A model generated the notes under the pieces. That model did no database searches, was not told the origin of the DNA, and worked only from the letters and a program-made list of their open reading frames with translations. Of a stretch of 64,000 bases of DNA, positions 37,407-46,290 are shown piece after piece. A program made the position numbers and the translations under genes. The number at the start of each line of letters is the position of its first letter. Position 1 is the stretch's first letter. Origin of the DNA: Undibacterium parvum (GTDB taxonomy: Bacteria > Pseudomonadota > Gammaproteobacteria > Burkholderiales > Burkholderiaceae_D); contig NZ_CP034464.1 in NCBI RefSeq assembly GCF_003955735.1, forward strand, positions 248,001 through 312,000. The letters are read 5' to 3'.

Positions 37407-37448
37407 AGGATGAGATACTTACTGGCGTAAAACCAGCACAAAAGCAAA

Positions 37449-37475
37449 GGGCGACCTAGAATTCAAGTGTCGCCC
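37449..37475 (-). terminator. Stem-loop between the RND operon and tRNA-Leu
   Basis: GGGCGAC...GTCGCCC with a 13-nt loop, followed on the minus strand by TTTGCTTTTG. It is probably a second terminator for the efflux operon upstream. Confidence 0.55.
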
Positions 37476-37587
37476 AGAACTGTAACTGTTGCATTTCAAC
37501 TCCAGCCGCATATTCTACTGGATTTTAAACGGACGCGTCACTATTTTTCTTCGCTTTAGCCTTAGATTTCAGGGGCGCATACTAAAC

Positions 37588-37614
37588 AGCCCTATTCCTC
37601 GAAGAAATAGGGCT
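37588..37614 (-). terminator. Terminator after the RND permease gene
   Basis: AGCCCTATT...AATAGGGCT with a 9-nt loop starts 12 bp after the stop codon. The T-run is short (GTTTAG). Confidence 0.65.
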
Positions 37615-37625
37615 ATTAAACGGCG

Positions 37626-40600
37626 CTATACAGCTCGCTTCACCCTAAACCAGGCAGCATACAAGGCCGGCAAAAATAGCAGTGTCAAAGCGGTGGCAAT
37701 GATCAAACCTCCCATAATTGCAACCGCCATAGGCCCCCAAAAAACCGAGCGCGACAAAGGTATCATCGCCAGCACGGCTGCCGCTGCGGTAAGTATGATA
37801 GGCCGGCAACGCCTTACGGCAGATTCGACAATGGCATCCCAAGGTGCCGCGCCAGCCCCAATATCCTGCTCGATCTGGTCAATCAAAATAATCGAATTTC
37901 GAATAATCATACCAAACAGGGCGATCACACCTAGCAACGAGACAAAGCCAAACGGTCTTTGGAAAATTAACAAGGCAGCAGCAGCTCCTGCTATTCCTAG
38001 CGGCCCAGTTAAAAACACCAACAGGGAGCGCGAGAAACTATGCAACTGCAACATCAACAAAGTAAAGATGATAAAAATAACCAGGGGGAAAATCGCAGCA
38101 ATCGCGCCCTGCGCTTTTCCACTATCGGCAGCAGCGCCGGCCAGATCAATTTTATAGCCTGGTAACAGACTGGCACGTATCGCATCGAGCTTAGGCGAGA
38201 TTTGCGAAGAGACGGTCGGCCCCTGTATGCCGTCAACCACGTCCGACTGCACTGTAACAGCCCACTCACGCCCCTCCCTCCAGACCACGCCCGGCTCCCA
38301 TACCAGTTTAATACGCGCCAATTGCGACAGGGGCACCGATTTACCGCTGGCAGTTGGGATATTTGCACCACCCAAGGCCGACACAGTAGAACGCTCATCC
38401 ACCGGCTGACGCACCACGATATCGATGAGTTTATTTCCATCTCTAAATTGTCCGACGGTGCTGCCAGTCAAAATCGTATTCGCCGCACGCATCACACTTT
38501 GCGATGTAACACCTAGTGCGCGCAATTTATCCTGGTCCATGTCGATGCGTATCACCTTGACCGACTCATTCCAGTTGTCGTTGACACCGATCGCATTTGG
38601 ATTGGCACGCATGACATCTTTCACTCTATCAGCGATTTCGCGCACTTTCTCCACCTCCAAACCGGTCACCCGAAACTGAACCGGGTAAGGAACAGGCGGA
38701 CCGTTTGGCAATAATTTAACGCGACCTCTGACCTCAGGAAAATCAGTTTTAAAAGCCTGCGTAATCTTTAAACGCAAAGCCTCCCTGGCCTTCAAGTCTT
38801 TAGGCAACACCACAATCTGCGATACATTCGTTTGTGGAAAAATTTGATCCAGTGGCAGATAGAATCTTGGACTCCCAGTCCCCACGTAACTCGTAATACT
38901 CTCAACACCATCCTGCTTTTGTATAAATGCCTCAAACTTTTTCGCCTGAGCTTCGCTGGCGGCGAAGGCTGAGCCCTCGGGCAACCAAAGTTCCACCATT
39001 AATTCGGGACGACTCGAATCCGGAAAAAACTGCTGCTCTATGAATTTAAAACCAAACACGCCCAGACCAAAGATCATCAGAGTGATCGCTATCGTCGTCT
39101 TACGCCATTCGACACACCAGTTCACTATGGCGCGAAAGCGATTGTAAAAAGGTGTATCAAATAACTCGTGATGACCATCTGCTGCGGCCGAAGGCTTTAC
39201 TTTCAACAGCAAATAACCAAGATAAGGCGTAAACAAGACAGCAACCAACCAAGAAATAATCAAGGCAAGGGTATTGACAGAAAACATAGAAAAAGTGTAT
39301 TCGCCCGCTGAGGATTTCGCCAAGCCTATCGGCAAAAAGCCAGCGGCGGTAATCAAGGTGCCCGTCAACATAGGCATGGCAGTTGAGGTATAGGCATAAG
39401 TGGCCGCATCGAAGCGAGAAAAGCCCTCCTCCATCTTACGCACCATCATTTCGACCGCGATGATGGCATCATCCACCAACAAGCCCAAAGCAATAATCAG
39501 CGCACCGAGAGAAATTTTATGCAGGTCGATATCCAAAAAGCGCATGCATAGAAAAGTTACCGCCAACACCAGAGGAATGGTTAAACCCACCACCAAACCC
39601 GGTCGCACATCCAAACGAAACGGCTTGGTATGCAAACCCAAAGCCAGAAAACTAACTGCGAGTACGATCACCACCGCCTCGATCAGGGTATTGACAAACT
39701 CACCGACCGAAGACGCCACCATTTTTGGCTGATCAGAGACGCGCTCTATCTGTATTCCGACTGGCAATTTCGCTTTCAAGGCAGCCATGGAAACCTGTAA
39801 ATTTTTACCAAGGTCGATGATATTCCCGCCCTTCTCCATAGAGATGCCCAGGCCTATGACCTCCTTACCATTGAAGCGCATCTTGTCTTGCGGCGGATTC
39901 TTATATTCACGCTTAATCGTCGCAAAGTCACCTAGACGAAAGCTGGTTCCATTGGCGCGTAGTTGCAAATTCTCCAGATCTTTCACGCCCATCAGCGCAC
40001 CTGAAACACGCACCTGCAAATTATCGGTTGCGGTAGTCAAAACGCCTGTGGCTTCTACCGTATTCTGCGAATTGATTTGAGCTACGATGGTCTCAAAGGA
40101 AACACCCAGCTGTGAGAATTTTTTCTGCGAAAATTCTATATTGATTTTTTCATCCTGCACGCCAAACAACTCGACCTTAGAGACCGAAGGTATGCGCAAG
40201 AATTCTTGCCGCACAAAATCCGCATACTCCTTAACTTGCTCATAACTAAAACCATCGCCAGACAAGGCGAATATCGAACCATAAGTATCACCGAACTCAT
40301 CATTGAAAAATGGCCCCTGCACGCCAGGCGGCAAAGTAGGACGGATGTCACCAATTTTTTTGCGAGTCTGATACCAGGATTGCGTCGTATCTTTTGGCGA
40401 GGTAGATTCACGCACCTGCAGAATAATCAAGGTTTCACCCGGCTTAGAATAGCTGCGAATCTTGTCTATATTCGGTACTTCTTGTAACTTTTTTTCTAGC
40501 TTATCAGTAACTTGCTCGGCCATTTGTAAAGCAGTTGCGCCCGGCCAAACTGCTCGCACCACCATCGCCCGAAAAGTAAATGGAGGATCTTCATCCTGCC

Positions 40601-40718
40601 CCAATTTCGCATAACTAAAAATCCCACCAAGCAATAAAGCGACAATCAAGTAACGCGTCAGCGGAATATGTTCAAGTGCCCAGCGCGACAGATTAAACCC
40701 ACGAGATGAGTCGCTCAT
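37626..40718 (-). CDS. RND efflux permease (AcrB/HAE1-like)
   Basis: A 1030-residue inner-membrane drug/proton antiporter of the resistance-nodulation-division superfamily. The opening cytoplasmic/TM1 region is followed by the porter domain (Q-D-E-D-P-P-F-T-F-R-A-M-V-V). TM4 carries the proton-relay pair in G-L-L-V-D-D-A-I-I-A-V-E-M-M, and the internal duplication is visible from about residue 530 (second TM set). The start overlaps the stop of the adaptor gene by 4 bp. No outer-membrane channel gene is adjacent, so a shared TolC-like channel is likely. The substrate cannot be inferred. Confidence 0.92.
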   Translation of the reverse strand: MSDSSRGFNLSRWALEHIPLTRYLIVALLLGGIFSYAKLGQDEDPPFTFRAMVVRAVWPGATALQMAEQVTDKLEKKLQEVPNIDKIRSYSKPGETLIILQVRESTSPKDTTQSWYQTRKKIGDIRPTLPPGVQGPFFNDEFGDTYGSIFALSGDGFSYEQVKEYADFVRQEFLRIPSVSKVELFGVQDEKINIEFSQKKFSQLGVSFETIVAQINSQNTVEATGVLTTATDNLQVRVSGALMGVKDLENLQLRANGTSFRLGDFATIKREYKNPPQDKMRFNGKEVIGLGISMEKGGNIIDLGKNLQVSMAALKAKLPVGIQIERVSDQPKMVASSVGEFVNTLIEAVVIVLAVSFLALGLHTKPFRLDVRPGLVVGLTIPLVLAVTFLCMRFLDIDLHKISLGALIIALGLLVDDAIIAVEMMVRKMEEGFSRFDAATYAYTSTAMPMLTGTLITAAGFLPIGLAKSSAGEYTFSMFSVNTLALIISWLVAVLFTPYLGYLLLKVKPSAAADGHHELFDTPFYNRFRAIVNWCVEWRKTTIAITLMIFGLGVFGFKFIEQQFFPDSSRPELMVELWLPEGSAFAASEAQAKKFEAFIQKQDGVESITSYVGTGSPRFYLPLDQIFPQTNVSQIVVLPKDLKAREALRLKITQAFKTDFPEVRGRVKLLPNGPPVPYPVQFRVTGLEVEKVREIADRVKDVMRANPNAIGVNDNWNESVKVIRIDMDQDKLRALGVTSQSVMRAANTILTGSTVGQFRDGNKLIDIVVRQPVDERSTVSALGGANIPTASGKSVPLSQLARIKLVWEPGVVWREGREWAVTVQSDVVDGIQGPTVSSQISPKLDAIRASLLPGYKIDLAGAAADSGKAQGAIAAIFPLVIFIIFTLLMLQLHSFSRSLLVFLTGPLGIAGAAAALLIFQRPFGFVSLLGVIALFGMIIRNSIILIDQIEQDIGAGAAPWDAIVESAVRRCRPIILTAAAAVLAMIPLSRSVFWGPMAVAIMGGLIIATALTLLFLPALYAAWFRVKRAV

Positions 40719-41920
40719 TTAGCCACCTCAGCGCCAGCACCGCCACTGGCAAGCTTATTTGATGCGCTAGGTGTCGCGGCTGTTTGCACAGCCTCAACTC
40801 CCAACACGCTTACCTTTTGCCCTGGCTTGAGCAAATTAACACCGGCGGTAACCACGGTTTGCCCTATCGCCACGCCCGATGCCAATAAAATATCAGCGCC
40901 AGAGGAATCCGCCAACTGAACCGGCACCAATTTCACAGCACCACCTTCCACGATCCAAACCGACGTCATGTTTTTATCCTGAAACAAGGCTGTCATTGGT
41001 AACTTAATCATTGCGCGGGGGTTTTTAGTTGCAAACGTCACCGCTGCAGTCATACCCAACTTGACATCCTTAGCATCCGCAGGCAAAGCCAATTTGGCGG
41101 TATAAGTACGCGTCACAGGATCTGCGATCGGTGACAGCTCACGCATTTTCGCTAAAATCACTTCATTTGGATTGGCCCAAAGCCGAACCCGGATGTCTTT
41201 AATTTGCCTAATCGTGTTCACTTTATCTTCTGGGATGCCAATGACGACATCCATTTCACCCGCCTGCGCGATGCGCAATACGGGCACACCTGCCGCCACG
41301 ACTTGTCCAGCCTCGGCATCCACCGCAGTCACGACGCCATCCACATCAGCCACTAAAGTGGCATAGCCGGCTTGATTAGACTGATTCTTAAAAGCAGCTA
41401 AAGCCTGCTCGTAATTTGCCTGTGCCGCTTTATAAGTACCGTCCTTCGCATCGAGCACAGCTGCGCCGACAAAATTTTTCTCTCTTAAATCTTGATAGCG
41501 CTTCAATTCCGTTCTTGCCAAGTCACGACTACTTTCTGCCGCACTCAAGCCAGCCTTGGCTTGCGCCTGTGCCAAACCGAGATCCTGAGGGTCTAACTGC
41601 ATCAGCACCTGGCCACGTTTCACTTCACTACCCAGATCAACTTTGCGCGCAATAATCTTCCCACCTACCCGAAAACCAAGTTTTGATTCTATGCGCGGGC
41701 GCACCTCGCCGGAGAACTCGGCTGCAATCTCGGCATTATCTGCGGCGACCTTCATCGCTCTCACTGGACGAATATCCTCAGTTTTTTCGACTGGCTTGGA
41801 ACAAGCAACCAGCAATAACAAGCTAGCCAGACTTAAAGTGGCTGAGCCGCGTAGTAAGCCCTGAAGATAGAGCGGCTCTGGCTTGCGCTTATGAGACCAG
41901 ACTGTTAGTGATGTGAGCAC
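40715..41920 (-). CDS. RND efflux periplasmic adaptor (membrane fusion protein), lipoprotein
   Basis: A 401-residue MFP that would bridge the RND permease and an outer-membrane channel. It has a hydrophobic leader ending in a lipobox (L-L-L-V-A-C-S), the lipoyl half-motif V-G-G-K-I-I-A-R-K-V-D-L-G-S-E-V-K-R-G-Q-V-L-M-Q-L-D, a helical hairpin, and the second half V-D-G-V-V-T-A-V-D-A-E-A-G-Q-V-V. The N-terminus before the leader is longer than usual and the start may lie further in. It is first in the two-gene operon. Confidence 0.92.
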   Translation of the reverse strand: MLTSLTVWSHKRKPEPLYLQGLLRGSATLSLASLLLLVACSKPVEKTEDIRPVRAMKVAADNAEIAAEFSGEVRPRIESKLGFRVGGKIIARKVDLGSEVKRGQVLMQLDPQDLGLAQAQAKAGLSAAESSRDLARTELKRYQDLREKNFVGAAVLDAKDGTYKAAQANYEQALAAFKNQSNQAGYATLVADVDGVVTAVDAEAGQVVAAGVPVLRIAQAGEMDVVIGIPEDKVNTIRQIKDIRVRLWANPNEVILAKMRELSPIADPVTRTYTAKLALPADAKDVKLGMTAAVTFATKNPRAMIKLPMTALFQDKNMTSVWIVEGGAVKLVPVQLADSSGADILLASGVAIGQTVVTAGVNLLKPGQKVSVLGVEAVQTAATPSASNKLASGGAGAEVAK

Positions 41921-42076
41921 GAGAGTTTTCCTTTACTATTCCGGATTTAACGCATCTTATTAAACACTTAATCTGCGACAATCAGTGGTTAAATAAACAT
42001 TGCGATAAAACCGAGACTAATTATTGATGGGATGAGCTGTACTTCCACCAGCCGGCTAAATTTTTTCTAGAATCAA

Positions 42077-42102
42077 ATTACTGACTCAGTGGTTAGTAAT
42101 TA
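42077..42102. promoter_or_regulatory. Imperfect palindrome upstream of the efflux operon
   Basis: AATTACT (42077-42083) and AGTAATT (42096-42102) are exact complements separated by 12 bp that include GACTCAGTGG. It lies in the 241-bp divergent gap between the efflux adaptor and hpnC and could be a repressor site; no regulator gene is adjacent. Confidence 0.4.
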
Positions 42103-42125
42103 TAAGGGCGAGTTCTTTTTTCCTC

Positions 42126-42143
42126 AATGACTTTTGAGTCATT
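42126..42143. promoter_or_regulatory. Second palindrome in the efflux/hpnC intergenic gap
   Basis: AATGACT-TTTG-AGTCATT has perfect 7-bp arms and starts 36 bp before the hpnC ATG. It could be an operator for hpnC or for both divergent genes. Confidence 0.4.
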
Positions 42144-42161
42144 TACTTATTTATTCCAAAC

Positions 42162-42971
42162 ATGTCCGTAGAACATTACGAAAATTTCCCCGTAGCATCA
42201 CTTTTAATGCCTGCTCATTTAAGACCGGCAGTTGCTGGAATTTACGCCTTCGCCAGAACTGCAGACGACATTGCCGATGAAGGGGACGCCAGCGCCCCAC
42301 AACGTTTATTAGCACTTGAACAATATGACAATTCCCTGAGAAACATAGGGTGCGGAGCATATAACGACCTCCCGTTATTTAAAAATTTAGCTGCCATCAT
42401 TGAGCAACATCATTTGCCATTAGCGCCATTTCACGACCTAATTTCGGCATTCAAGCAAGATGTGGTGAAAACCCGCTATCAAAATTTTGACGAGCTACTC
42501 GATTATTGCAGTCGCTCCGCCAACCCCGTGGGGCGCATCATGCTCGCCCTGTATGGCACTACCGACCCAGAAAGTTTGCGCGATTCAGACGCCATCTGTG
42601 CAGCCTTACAGCTAATTAATTTTTGGCAAGACATAGCCATCGATTGGGAAAAACAGCGGGTGTATGTGCCACGAGAAGACTTGTTGCGTTTTGGCATAAG
42701 CGAGCAACAAATCGCCGACGCCAAACTCGATCATGCCTGGACTAGCTTAATGCGCTTTCAAACAGAGCGAGCACGCAACATGCTCATCACAGGTAGCCCA
42801 CTCTGCAAGCGCCTGCCAGGCCGCATAGGCTGGGAATTGCGTTTAGTGGTGCAAGGGGGATTACGCATCCTAGAGCGGCTCGATCAAGTCGACGGTGATA
42901 TTTTCAAAAAACGGCCGCGATTAGGGAAAATAGATTGGCTATTGCTGTTCGTACGAGCGCTCAAAATGTGA
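42162..42971 (+). CDS. hpnC: Squalene synthase HpnC (hydroxysqualene synthase)
   Basis: HpnC converts presqualene diphosphate to hydroxysqualene in the bacterial HpnCDE route to squalene. The protein (269 residues) is a trans-isoprenyl diphosphate synthase of the squalene/phytoene synthase fold, with the aspartate-rich motifs T-A-D-D-I-A-D-E near residue 33 and W-Q-D-I-A-I-D-W-E-K-Q-R-V-Y-V-P near 150. The opening E-H-Y-E-N-F-P-V-A-S-L-L is typical of HpnC. hpnD and hpnE lie 2.5 kb downstream on the same strand. Confidence 0.92.
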   Translation: MSVEHYENFPVASLLMPAHLRPAVAGIYAFARTADDIADEGDASAPQRLLALEQYDNSLRNIGCGAYNDLPLFKNLAAIIEQHHLPLAPFHDLISAFKQDVVKTRYQNFDELLDYCSRSANPVGRIMLALYGTTDPESLRDSDAICAALQLINFWQDIAIDWEKQRVYVPREDLLRFGISEQQIADAKLDHAWTSLMRFQTERARNMLITGSPLCKRLPGRIGWELRLVVQGGLRILERLDQVDGDIFKKRPRLGKIDWLLLFVRALKM

Positions 42972-43180
42972 GTAATTAGTATCATTAGCCACTCATTGCT
43001 TATTATTAATTATTGGGACTGCGTCTAATCAAATCCCAAATAAAACTAGCGTTCTAGTCAGTCACCGCATGGGCAATCATTTATACGATTTAGTTTAGAT
43101 TAAAAATCACATTGCTTTATCCGGCTCGCAAGACTTACTATTCTTGATAGATAACATCTACAAACTTAAAGGTAAATTTC

Positions 43181-43363
43181 GTGCGAACTTGTATATTCTA
43201 TATTGCACTACTAATATGCAGCTTGTCGCTAAACGGCTGCACGGTGATCGCGATTGCTGGCGTCGCTGCATCGACCACGGTTTCGCTAGGTACGGCGGTG
43301 GTCGGCACTGCGTACGACGTTACCAAGGCTGGGGTGGGTGCAGTCACCAGCAGCAGTAAATAA
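43181..43363 (+). CDS. Small lipoprotein of unknown function
   Basis: A 60-residue ORF with a GTG start and AAAGGT about 8 bp before it. It has a hydrophobic leader with lipobox L-N-G-C, then T-V-I-A-I-A-G-V-A-A-S-T-T-V-S-L-G-T-A-V-V-G, an Ala/Val/Thr-rich stretch like other very small betaproteobacterial lipoproteins. It is followed 34 bp later by the M24 gene. I cannot assign a function. Confidence 0.7.
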   Translation: MRTCIFYIALLICSLSLNGCTVIAIAGVAASTTVSLGTAVVGTAYDVTKAGVGAVTSSSK

Positions 43364-43397
43364 ATACGAGATTTATACCAACAAACTCAGACACCCT

Positions 43398-44102
43398 ATG
43401 CCGACCGTCCAGCAAATTGCCGAACATCGCAAAGCCCAGAATGCCGCCAAGTCTGTACTCGACAGACTGCCGGAGCTGATTACTGCGCGCGATACCGAGC
43501 AAAGCATAGCGACCAAGGCGCACGAGATGCTCAGAGAGTTGGGCTACCCCGATACCTGGTATTACCATTGTCCAGCGCTGGTACTACTCGGTTCGCGCAG
43601 TTGCCTTTCGGTATCAGGCAAAGCCTATCAAGCCAGCGACGAAGCAGTCGGCTTATCGAACTTAATCACCATCGATCTTAGCCCTACACATGAACAATAT
43701 TGGGGAGATTGCGCCCGCTCGTTTCCGGTTGAACATGGCAGAGTTGCGGTGCGCCCCGAAAATATAGAATTTAAAAACGGTATGCGCTTCTTAGAGCAAC
43801 TCCATCAAAAGATGTTGCGCCTAGTTCATCCAGAGACTAGTTTTGGGCAACTGTTTGAATGGAGCAATGTCTGCATACGTGAAAGTGGCTTCGTTAATCT
43901 CGACTACAGAAGTAATGTCGGACACAGCATAGCAGTGCGTAAAGAGGATCGCCAGTTTATCGAGGCAAACAACCAGGTTAAATTAGGCGATATCCCCTTC
44001 TTCAGCTTCGAGCCCTTTGTCAGACTCAAAGGCGGCAACTGGGGTTTTAAGCATGAAGATGTGTTTTTCTTCAATCAAGCTGGAATGCTGGAAATGCTCT
44101 AA
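43398..44102 (+). CDS. M24-family metallopeptidase (aminopeptidase P-like)
   Basis: A 234-residue pita-bread fold peptidase. The metal ligands are recognisable: two Asp in I-D-L-S-P-T-H-E-Q-Y-W-G-D-C-A-R, His in V-G-H-S-I-A-V, Glu in F-F-S-F-E-P-F, and Glu in K-H-E-D-V-F-F. The family includes Xaa-Pro aminopeptidases and methionine aminopeptidases; the short length without an N-terminal creatinase domain makes the substrate unclear. I chose the ATG at 43398 because the conserved part starts at M-P-T-V-Q-Q-I-A. Confidence 0.85.
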   Translation: MPTVQQIAEHRKAQNAAKSVLDRLPELITARDTEQSIATKAHEMLRELGYPDTWYYHCPALVLLGSRSCLSVSGKAYQASDEAVGLSNLITIDLSPTHEQYWGDCARSFPVEHGRVAVRPENIEFKNGMRFLEQLHQKMLRLVHPETSFGQLFEWSNVCIRESGFVNLDYRSNVGHSIAVRKEDRQFIEANNQVKLGDIPFFSFEPFVRLKGGNWGFKHEDVFFFNQAGMLEML

Positions 44103-44129
44103 ACCATAGGAAATCTAAAATTCCAGACG

Positions 44130-44168
44130 AAAAAAGAGGCTAAGCAGCGTGTGCTTAGCCTCTTTTTT
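44130..44168. terminator. Bidirectional terminator
   Basis: AAAAAAGAGGCTAAGCA and TGCTTAGCCTCTTTTTT pair around a 5-nt loop. It sits between the convergent M24 and lipoprotein genes. Confidence 0.93.
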
Positions 44169-44199
44169 TATCCTAACTAATTTTGCTTTAGATTTTGCT

Positions 44200-45123
44200 T
44201 TAAATGCAATTCACTGCAATAGTCGAGGCAGGATTAGTCGCCGAATTTGGAGCATTAGCAGTTCCACTACCGTTAGTGACGGTACAAACCTGCCCCACCG
44301 GTTGGGTGCTAACCTTCACATCATAGGAAGTGCCGCTGAGCACGCTATCGTTAAACACATAGGGCGTGGCAGCGGTAGTGGCGGCAAACATACTTTGATT
44401 GTAAGTGCTCGCAACACCATTGAGAGTCGCGCTATTGGTCAGGGTCAAGAATAAGCCCGCTTTTAAACCAGTCACTGTGCCTCCGACCGTCACCGCAGCC
44501 ACACAGTTGACCGCAAATTTAGGCATACCTGCGATATTCGTATTATCGGCCGTGCCCTCACCATTTTGCACGGTACACACTTGCGCCGCCGGCTGAGCTG
44601 CCACCGAGATGGAATACTTCAATCCACTCACCATGTAAATTGGCAATGCAAACGTGGTCGCATCGGCTAAATAACTACCTTGCGAGACTGCCGTGGTATT
44701 CCCATCGATCACAGCAGCGTTCTTGCTTGCCAAGCTTAAGCGGGTAGTCGCCACCAAGCCAGTGATCGTGCCGGAAATGGGTACATTGGGCACGCAATTG
44801 ACCACAATATTCGTGACCGGTGTATCACCCGTCATTTGACCAGTGCCATTGGAAACGGTGCAATTATCGGTATTTGGTTGCGATCCTACGGTAATCGCAT
44901 AGGCGGCATTGCTGGCAACTTTAAAACTGAATGGACCATCCGCAAGCAGTCTTGAGGTGTAATTCCCTTCATTTTTGAGCACTAGCAGGCTACCGCTAGT
45001 GAGGCCTTTCACGTTACCACCTACCGTGGTGTACACAAAACCACCGCAAGCGGCCAGACTCAAGACTGCGCCCATGCCGATCAGCAGGGCCTTATTTTTT
45101 GTGAGATTTTTTACTGTAACCAA
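44200..45123 (-). CDS. Lipoprotein with three ~90-residue repeat domains
   Basis: A secreted lipoprotein (about 307 residues from the TTG at 45123; a TTG at 45156 is an alternative start). The leader ends in L-S-L-A-A-C-G-G. It then holds three related domains beginning G-G-N-V-K-G-L, I-S-G-T-I-T-G-L and V-G-G-T-V-T-G-L. Each contains S-x-Q-P...C-T-V-x-N-G-x-G and ends in I-x-V-N-C or similar, so each has a Cys pair that could form a disulfide. Repeats of this type are common in surface proteins of Burkholderiales. Function unknown. Confidence 0.8.
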   Translation of the reverse strand: MVTVKNLTKNKALLIGMGAVLSLAACGGFVYTTVGGNVKGLTSGSLLVLKNEGNYTSRLLADGPFSFKVASNAAYAITVGSQPNTDNCTVSNGTGQMTGDTPVTNIVVNCVPNVPISGTITGLVATTRLSLASKNAAVIDGNTTAVSQGSYLADATTFALPIYMVSGLKYSISVAAQPAAQVCTVQNGEGTADNTNIAGMPKFAVNCVAAVTVGGTVTGLKAGLFLTLTNSATLNGVASTYNQSMFAATTAATPYVFNDSVLSGTSYDVKVSTQPVGQVCTVTNGSGTANAPNSATNPASTIAVNCI

Positions 45124-45456
45124 GATAAATTCTGCCTTTAAAATAGACTGTGGCAACTATCACTAGACCAACCGAAAGTGATAGATCGCCTTAAAAACTA
45201 ATAGCTGCCAACATCATGCGGGATATTCAGAGGAATATTCATCAACACGCAAATGCCACCAAGCTTAAATAGTCACATCAAATACTGAGGTGTCGGTATT
45301 GTACAGCAAGCACTTAGCCTATCCCTAGTGCCAACATCTTGTGAAGATCGACTCTACTTTGCGTACAGACGCACTGCGCATGCGCGACTTCGGTTAACAT
45401 ACTGGATTATCGCTACCGAGTTCAGGTAGTCAACCGCCTTCGCCATTTTAGCCAGC

Positions 45457-46290
45457 ATGTCACCAGACGAATATTGCCAACAAAAAGCTGCCCAGAGCGG
45501 CTCCAGTTTTTATTACAGTTTTTTATTCTTGCCTGTTGAAAGACGGCGCGCCATCACTGCCCTGTATGCCTTCTGCAGAGAAGTCGATGATGTCGTCGAC
45601 GATAGCATCGACGATGCGGTGGCGCGTAGCAAGCTTAGCTGGTGGCGCAAAGAAATCAAAGCCATGCTAGCCGATCAGCCCACCCATCCGGTAACCAAGG
45701 CGCTGTTGCCGCACATGAGCGCCTACGCGCTCGATGGTGCGCACCTGCTGGCAATCATCGACGGTATGGAAATGGATCTGAATCAAAACCGCTATCTCGA
45801 CTTCATCGCCCTGCAGAAATATTGCTGGCATGTGGCGGGCGTGGTCGGGATACTTTCTGCGAGTATTTTCGGCATCAAAAATGCGCGCACTAAAGAATTT
45901 GCCGAGAAACTAGGTCTGGCATTGCAGATGACCAATATCATTCGCGATGTCGGCGAGGATGCACGTAAAGGCCGCATCTATCTGCCGGTCAATGAGCTGC
46001 AGCAATTTAATGTACCGGCCAATGACATCCTGAACCAGCGCCACAGCAAAGAATTTGAAGCACTGATGCAGTTTCAGTATGCGCGCGCCCAAAGCCTGTA
46101 CGACGAGGCGCTACTCGCCTTGCCGCCAGAAGACCGCAAAGCCCAGCGCACCGGTCTGATCATGGCAGCCATCTACCGCGCCCTATTGGTCGAAATTGAG
46201 CACGATGGTTTTCACGTACTAAATCAACGCATTTCACTGACACCCCTGCGCAAGCTATGGCTGGCCTGGAAGACCTACGTTCGTGGCTAA
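45457..46290 (+). CDS. hpnD: Presqualene diphosphate synthase HpnD
   Basis: HpnD condenses two farnesyl diphosphates to presqualene diphosphate. The 277-residue protein has the first Asp-rich motif F-C-R-E-V-D-D-V-V-D-D-S-I-D-D near residue 40 and the second N-I-I-R-D-V-G-E-D-A-R-K-G-R-I-Y-L-P near 165. Its stop overlaps the hpnE start by 8 bp, so the two are coupled. Confidence 0.94.
   Translation: MSPDEYCQQKAAQSGSSFYYSFLFLPVERRRAITALYAFCREVDDVVDDSIDDAVARSKLSWWRKEIKAMLADQPTHPVTKALLPHMSAYALDGAHLLAIIDGMEMDLNQNRYLDFIALQKYCWHVAGVVGILSASIFGIKNARTKEFAEKLGLALQMTNIIRDVGEDARKGRIYLPVNELQQFNVPANDILNQRHSKEFEALMQFQYARAQSLYDEALLALPPEDRKAQRTGLIMAAIYRALLVEIEHDGFHVLNQRISLTPLRKLWLAWKTYVRG

Noticed and set aside
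41940..41955. TTTAACGC near the RND adaptor as a third attC core
   Set aside because: An isolated 8-bp match with no partner core at 90 bp and no similarity to the two sites.
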